Positions 60,158 through 64,000 of a stretch of DNA of 64,000 nucleotides are shown here, one piece after another (the stretch's first letter is position 1; the number at the start of each line of letters is the position of its first letter). The position numbers and the translations under genes were made by a program. The notes under the pieces are model-generated. The model was given only the letters and a program-made list of their open reading frames with translations. It did no database searches and was not told where the DNA came from. Source of the DNA: Bacteroides sp. (GTDB taxonomy: Bacteria > Bacteroidota > Bacteroidia > Bacteroidales > Bacteroidaceae); the NCBI RefSeq assembly GCF_030151085.1, contig NZ_JASLER010000008.1, positions 16,611-80,610 on the forward strand, written 5' to 3'.

Positions 60158-60973
60158 ATGAACGAACAATTTAGTATCGCAGGAAAAGTAGCAGTTATCA
60201 CCGGAGCCGGTGGTGTACTGGGTGGCAGCATTGCCAAATGTTTTATGCAACAAGGTGCCAAAGTGGTAGCCGTAGACATCCGTCAGGAACAACTGGACGC
60301 ACGTGTAGAAGAACTGAAATCTTACGGTGAAGATGTGATCGGCATCGTAGGTAATGTACTGGACATCGCCAGCCTCGAAAAGCTTGCCGATGACATCGTA
60401 GCTAAATGGGGACGGATCGACATTCTGCTCAACATAGCCGGTGGCAACATGCCGGGTGCTACCTTGGCACCCGATCAGCATTTCTACGACATGGACATTT
60501 CTTGCTGGGAAAAGGTAACTAACCTGAACATGAACGGCACTGTTTACCCTTCACTCGTCTTCAGCAAAGTCATGGCCAAGCAAGGTAAAGGATGCATTGT
60601 CAATGTATCTTCTATGGCAGCCTACAGTGCCATTACCCGCGTTCCCGGTTACTCGGCCGCCAAGACAGCCGTTGCCAACTTTACTCAATGGCTTGCCAGC
60701 GAACTGGCTTTGAAGTATGGCGACGGAATCCGTGTAAACGCCATCGCCCCGGGCTTCTTCATCGGCGACCAAAACCGTGCCGTACTTATCAACCCTGATG
60801 GCTCACTGACCGATCGTAGCAAGAAAGTATTAGCCAAAACTCCCATGAAACGTTTTGGAGACATCAACGAACTGAATGGTGCCGTACAATTTCTTTGCAG
60901 TGATGCAGCCAGCTTCGTAACGGGGGCACTTCTCCCGATAGACGGTGGTTTCAGCGCTTTCAGCGGAGTGTAA
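60158..60973 (+). CDS. SDR-family D-mannonate oxidoreductase (fructuronate reductase)
   Basis: The NAD-binding loop TGAGGVLGG near residues 16-24 and the catalytic S-Y-K set (NVSSMAAYS, then Tyr and Lys in VPGYSAAKTAV) place this 271-residue protein in the short-chain dehydrogenase family. By context, directly after uxuA, it reduces D-fructuronate to D-mannonate. That step is done by the unrelated long-chain UxuB in E. coli; SDR-type replacements are known in Bacteroidetes. No uxaC isomerase is in the window. A hairpin lies just downstream. Confidence 0.85.
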   Translation: MNEQFSIAGKVAVITGAGGVLGGSIAKCFMQQGAKVVAVDIRQEQLDARVEELKSYGEDVIGIVGNVLDIASLEKLADDIVAKWGRIDILLNIAGGNMPGATLAPDQHFYDMDISCWEKVTNLNMNGTVYPSLVFSKVMAKQGKGCIVNVSSMAAYSAITRVPGYSAAKTAVANFTQWLASELALKYGDGIRVNAIAPGFFIGDQNRAVLINPDGSLTDRSKKVLAKTPMKRFGDINELNGAVQFLCSDAASFVTGALLPIDGGFSAFSGV

Positions 60974-60988
60974 ACTTCCCTCCTCTTT

Positions 60989-61031
60989 CCGCATTCCATT
61001 TCCCTACATTATAAAGTGGAAAGGAATGCGG
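60989..61031 (+). terminator. Terminator after the uxu operon
   Basis: CCGCATTCC (60989-60997) pairs with GGAATGCGG (61023-61031), extended by inner TTTCC/GGAAA pairs. A T-rich tract follows about nine bases later. Confidence 0.7.
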
Positions 61032-61121
61032 TATAAACATTTTTATTTCTTTTGCTTCCATCATACTTATATATTGAATATTAATACGTATTTTTACCAC
61101 ATAATAGTAGAAATATAAAAT

Positions 61122-63530
61122 ATGACTTCAGCAGAAGAGAAGATATCCCGATTAGAGAAAGCGATCTCTTTAAGTCGTTTAGGATGGTGGGAAGCAGATT
61201 TTAATGAACAAGTATATTATTGTTCTGAGTTCCTGCAAGATTTGTTCGATCTGAAAGGAGAGTCAATCTCCTTCCTGGATTTTAGCAACCGGATATGTGA
61301 AGACTATCGAGAAAGTATCCTTTCAGAATTTGCTTCTTTCAAATTTCTAGAAGTCTATGAACAAGTTTTCCCGATGAACACCAAGTATGGCGTCACATGG
61401 GTAAGCACCAAAGTTGGAGAGAAGACCGTAACTCCTGACGGGCATATTCGTGTTTTTGGTAGCATGCAGTGCATTTCCCGTCAAAGAATGAATATCCATG
61501 AACAAACAATAAACCGGCTGAATACGCTCTTACACCAGCTCAACGGACTTACGCAATCACTATTAAGCCTACTCCACTCAGACAATACAGCGGAAGTTAT
61601 TAATAGGATTTTAGAGGATGTTCTTCATCAATTTAACGGTGACCGAACTTATATTGTGGAATATGACAAAGTGAACATGTCACAACGTTGTTCCTACGAA
61701 GTAACATCCGACTTAATCACCGAGCAATGGAAAGGGCAAGAAAAGCCACTGGATATTCATTCATGGTGGGACAGACAAATCCTATCGGGCACACCCATCA
61801 CTTTGTTCTCTCTGGAGCACTTGCCGGTCGAAGATACTGAAAAAAAGAAAAGACTGGGAAGTACCGGTACCAAATCAGTCATGTCCATACCTCTAACCTC
61901 TAAAAGTGGCGTATGGGGTTATATCAGCATCGATATAGTTAAAGAATATCGCGATTGGAACAATGAAGACTACCTGTGGTTCTCGTCAATAGCAAATATC
62001 ATCGGCTTATGTATGGAGTTGCGCAAAGCAGAAGAGACTGCTAAACTCGAGAAGAAGTATTTCCGTGATATTTACCAAAACATTCCCGTAGGCATCGAGC
62101 TCTATGACAGCGAAAATAAACTTATTGAGATCAATGAAATAGACCAGGAGATATTCGGAATAAAACAGAAAGAAGACATATTGGGTATCAACTTGTTTAA
62201 TAATCCGATGATGCCCCCTGAATGGAAAGAAACTCTGCTAAAAGGGGAATCCTTGAACAATTCGTTCAAATATGAATTCTCTCTGATAGAAGGTTATTAT
62301 AAAACAGAGAAGAAAGGCTATATAGACTTATTATCTAAAGCAATCCCCATTTTCAATATTGACGGCAGCCTTATCAACATTCTGATTGCCAATATTGACA
62401 ATACAAAGGCAAACGAAGCGTACAGAAGGCTGAAAGAATTTGAAGAGAACTTCATGCTGGTAGGCGATTATGCCAAGGTAGGTTATGCCCGATTCAATGC
62501 AATGACCAGAGACGGCTATGCACTGAAAAGTTGGTACCGGAATGTAGGAGAAAAAGAAGGTACCCCTTTGCCACAAATTATCAGGGTGCATGCTAATTTT
62601 CATCCGGAAGACCGAAAGGTGATACTGGACTTCTTCGACCAGGTAATAGAAAGGAAATCAACCCATCTGCGTCATGATATGCGCATTATGCGTGAAGGCG
62701 GACATTATACCTGGACTCGTGTCAATGTCATGGTACGCGATTTTCGCCCGGAAGAAGGCGTTATCGACATGGTTTGTGTGAACTATGACATCACCGAACT
62801 GAAAGAAACCGAAGCCATGCTGATTGAAGCCAAAGAAAAAGCAGAAACCGCCGACCAGTTGAAGAGTGCTTTCCTTGCCAATATGAGTCATGAAATACGT
62901 ACTCCACTCAATGCGATAGTAGGTTTCTCGAGCATGCTTGTAGAAACAGATGTGCAAGAAGAAAAGAAAGAGTATCAAAGCATTATAGAAGAGAATAACG
63001 ATCTGTTACTCCAGCTGATCTCAGACATTCTGGACTTATCGAAGATTGAAGCCGGCACATTCGACTTTGTAGAAGGAAATGTAGATGTAAACCGTACTTG
63101 CCACGAGATCATCAACTCCATACAGATAAAAATGCCAAAGGATGTAGAGCTACGTTTTGACGAATATTTACCCGAATGTACCATCTATACCGACAAGAAC
63201 CGTTTGGTACAAGTCGTAACCAACTTCATGAACAATGCCATCAAGTTTACTTCGGAAGGCAGCATTTCTTTGGGATACCAACAGGTAGATGATGATTATA
63301 TAAAGTTCTATGTACGCGATACGGGCATAGGTATTCCCGCAGATAAAGTCCAATCTATTTTCGATCGCTTTGTAAAGTTGAATAATTTTGCCAATGGTAC
63401 CGGCTTGGGTCTGTCTATTTGCAAAAGCATTGTAAAGCAGATGAATGGGCAGATAGGTGTAGATTCTGTTGTAAGTGAAGGTTCTTGTTTCTGGTTCACC
63501 ATTCCTAAAACAAAGTCACCTCGCAAATAA
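61122..63530 (+). CDS. PAS/GAF sensor histidine kinase
   Basis: The 802-residue protein has no membrane segment. It begins with a PAS-like domain (about residues 1-125), then a GAF domain (about 150-290, with GTKSVMSIPLTSK and WGYISIDIV), two further PAS-like units (about 310-430 and 440-570), a HisKA dimerisation domain with His590 in MSHEIRTPLN and an ATPase domain (NNAIKFT, DTGIGIP, GTGLGLS). It is thus a soluble multi-sensor kinase; no receiver domain is fused and no response-regulator gene is adjacent. The next gene, converging from the right, is a paralogue. Confidence 0.9.
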   Translation: MTSAEEKISRLEKAISLSRLGWWEADFNEQVYYCSEFLQDLFDLKGESISFLDFSNRICEDYRESILSEFASFKFLEVYEQVFPMNTKYGVTWVSTKVGEKTVTPDGHIRVFGSMQCISRQRMNIHEQTINRLNTLLHQLNGLTQSLLSLLHSDNTAEVINRILEDVLHQFNGDRTYIVEYDKVNMSQRCSYEVTSDLITEQWKGQEKPLDIHSWWDRQILSGTPITLFSLEHLPVEDTEKKKRLGSTGTKSVMSIPLTSKSGVWGYISIDIVKEYRDWNNEDYLWFSSIANIIGLCMELRKAEETAKLEKKYFRDIYQNIPVGIELYDSENKLIEINEIDQEIFGIKQKEDILGINLFNNPMMPPEWKETLLKGESLNNSFKYEFSLIEGYYKTEKKGYIDLLSKAIPIFNIDGSLINILIANIDNTKANEAYRRLKEFEENFMLVGDYAKVGYARFNAMTRDGYALKSWYRNVGEKEGTPLPQIIRVHANFHPEDRKVILDFFDQVIERKSTHLRHDMRIMREGGHYTWTRVNVMVRDFRPEEGVIDMVCVNYDITELKETEAMLIEAKEKAETADQLKSAFLANMSHEIRTPLNAIVGFSSMLVETDVQEEKKEYQSIIEENNDLLLQLISDILDLSKIEAGTFDFVEGNVDVNRTCHEIINSIQIKMPKDVELRFDEYLPECTIYTDKNRLVQVVTNFMNNAIKFTSEGSISLGYQQVDDDYIKFYVRDTGIGIPADKVQSIFDRFVKLNNFANGTGLGLSICKSIVKQMNGQIGVDSVVSEGSCFWFTIPKTKSPRK

Positions 63531-63558
63531 AGGTCGTTTACAGAATACTCTTATATAA

Positions 63559-63605
63559 AGCAGCCCGTTTGTTTAGATTGAACAAACGGGCTGCTTATTT
63601 CTTAT
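63559..63605. terminator. Bidirectional terminator between the two kinases
   Basis: AGCAGCCCGTTTGTT (63559-63573) pairs perfectly with AACAAACGGGCTGCT (63581-63595). T-rich sequence follows on the plus strand and an A/T-rich tract on the other, so it serves both convergent genes. Confidence 0.88.
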
Positions 63606-63631
63606 TTTCTTTCTCTTCAAAAGAAATTATC

Positions 63632-64000
63632 TCAATCTATCGGCAATATAAACCAGAAGCAAGAACCCTCACCCGGAGTACTATCCACTCCGATAGTACC
63701 TCCCAGCTGTTCTACAATACTCTTACTGATGGAAAGTCCCAATCCGGTACCATGCACAAAAGAGTTCAGTTTTATAAAGCGTTCGAATATCTGGGTTTGT
63801 CTTTCCGCATCAATACCAATACCGGTATCCGCTACATAAAAGCGGATATTCTTTTCGTCGATCTTATCATATCCTACACGAATGCTTCCCGTAGAAGTAA
63901 ACTTAATGGCATTGTTCACAAAATTAGCAATCACCTGATTCAGACGATTACGGTCACTCAATATCTGGCATTCCGGCAAGTGACGGTCAAATATAATCTC
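63632..64000 (-). CDS. Sensor histidine kinase, C-terminal part (N-terminus beyond window)
   Basis: The minus-strand frame is open from the window edge (codon at 64000-63998) to the stop at 63632, giving the last 122 residues. It contains the histidine-kinase ATPase motifs NNAIKFT, DTGIGI and GTGLGLSISKSIVEQ and ends EGSCFWFILPID. The kinase to its left has closely matching segments (for example LPEC, NNAIKFTS, GEGSCFWF versus SEGSCFWF), so the two are paralogues in convergent orientation. The dimerisation and sensor domains are outside the window. Confidence 0.9.
   Translation of the reverse strand, partial: EIIFDRHLPECQILSDRNRLNQVIANFVNNAIKFTSTGSIRVGYDKIDEKNIRFYVADTGIGIDAERQTQIFERFIKLNSFVHGTGLGLSISKSIVEQLGGTIGVDSTPGEGSCFWFILPID

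Overview
This window is chromosomal DNA from a gut Bacteroides-type bacterium (order Bacteroidales). The evidence is a SusC/SusD polysaccharide-utilisation locus with an ECF sigma/FecR pair, a MurF-Alr fusion, a GSCFA protein, an LruC-domain lipoprotein, a NuoA/B/CD/H-N operon without NuoEFG, and many TAnnTTTG promoter elements of the Bacteroides sigma factor. Species cannot be named from sequence alone. I see no rRNA, tRNA, CRISPR array, transposase, integrase or phage gene.

Layout. 1-4.4 kb: the 5' part of an SGNH/sialate-esterase-like gene (minus), then a ROK kinase - MFS transporter - SIS-domain operon that probably handles an amino sugar or related sugar. 4.6-8.8 kb: a secreted dipeptidyl peptidase IV, lipoyl synthase and an unknown membrane protein. 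9-22 kb: a polysaccharide-utilisation locus consisting of ECF sigma, FecR anti-sigma, SusC with STN domain, SusD, a BACON + F5/8C surface lipoprotein, a decayed M60-like (mucinase family) gene and a very large GH31 enzyme with FN3, F5/8C, dockerin and cohesin-like modules. The order resembles mucin O-glycan loci of Bacteroides. 22-24.7 kb: a tetrapyrrole-methylase-type methyltransferase, fabI, a phosphoglycolate-phosphatase-like HAD enzyme and a 40-residue membrane peptide gene. 25-29 kb: an uronate module with an orphan GatC-type EIIC, a KduI that carries a signal peptide, and an ExuT-like MFS transporter. 29-37.3 kb (minus): a Dna2-like nuclease-helicase overlapping tatC, then tatA, followed by murF-alr and a GSCFA gene. 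37.3-38.5 kb: a repeat-dense non-coding stretch. 38.5-45.6 kb: LruC lipoprotein, dxs, trkA, trkH. 45.7-56.2 kb: a small exported protein and the nuo operon. 56.3-61 kb: a GH27 alpha-galactosidase, an AraC regulator divergent from uxuA and an SDR-type mannonate oxidoreductase. 61.1-64 kb: two convergent paralogous PAS-type histidine kinases, the second cut by the window edge.

Two carbohydrate themes run through the window: host glycan use (esterase, GH31/SusCD locus, GH27, M60 remnant) and uronate use (EIIC-KduI-ExuT and UxuA/SDR, which would feed 2-keto-3-deoxygluconate metabolism). The most unusual items are the uronate module with a periplasmic KduI beside an EIIC that has no EIIA/EIIB, the GH31 enzyme carrying both dockerin and cohesin-like modules beside an M60 remnant, and several unrelated tandem repeats of period 21-22 bp between genes. 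A separate family of AATCACT-type repeats has even been read through as codons inside the helicase gene.
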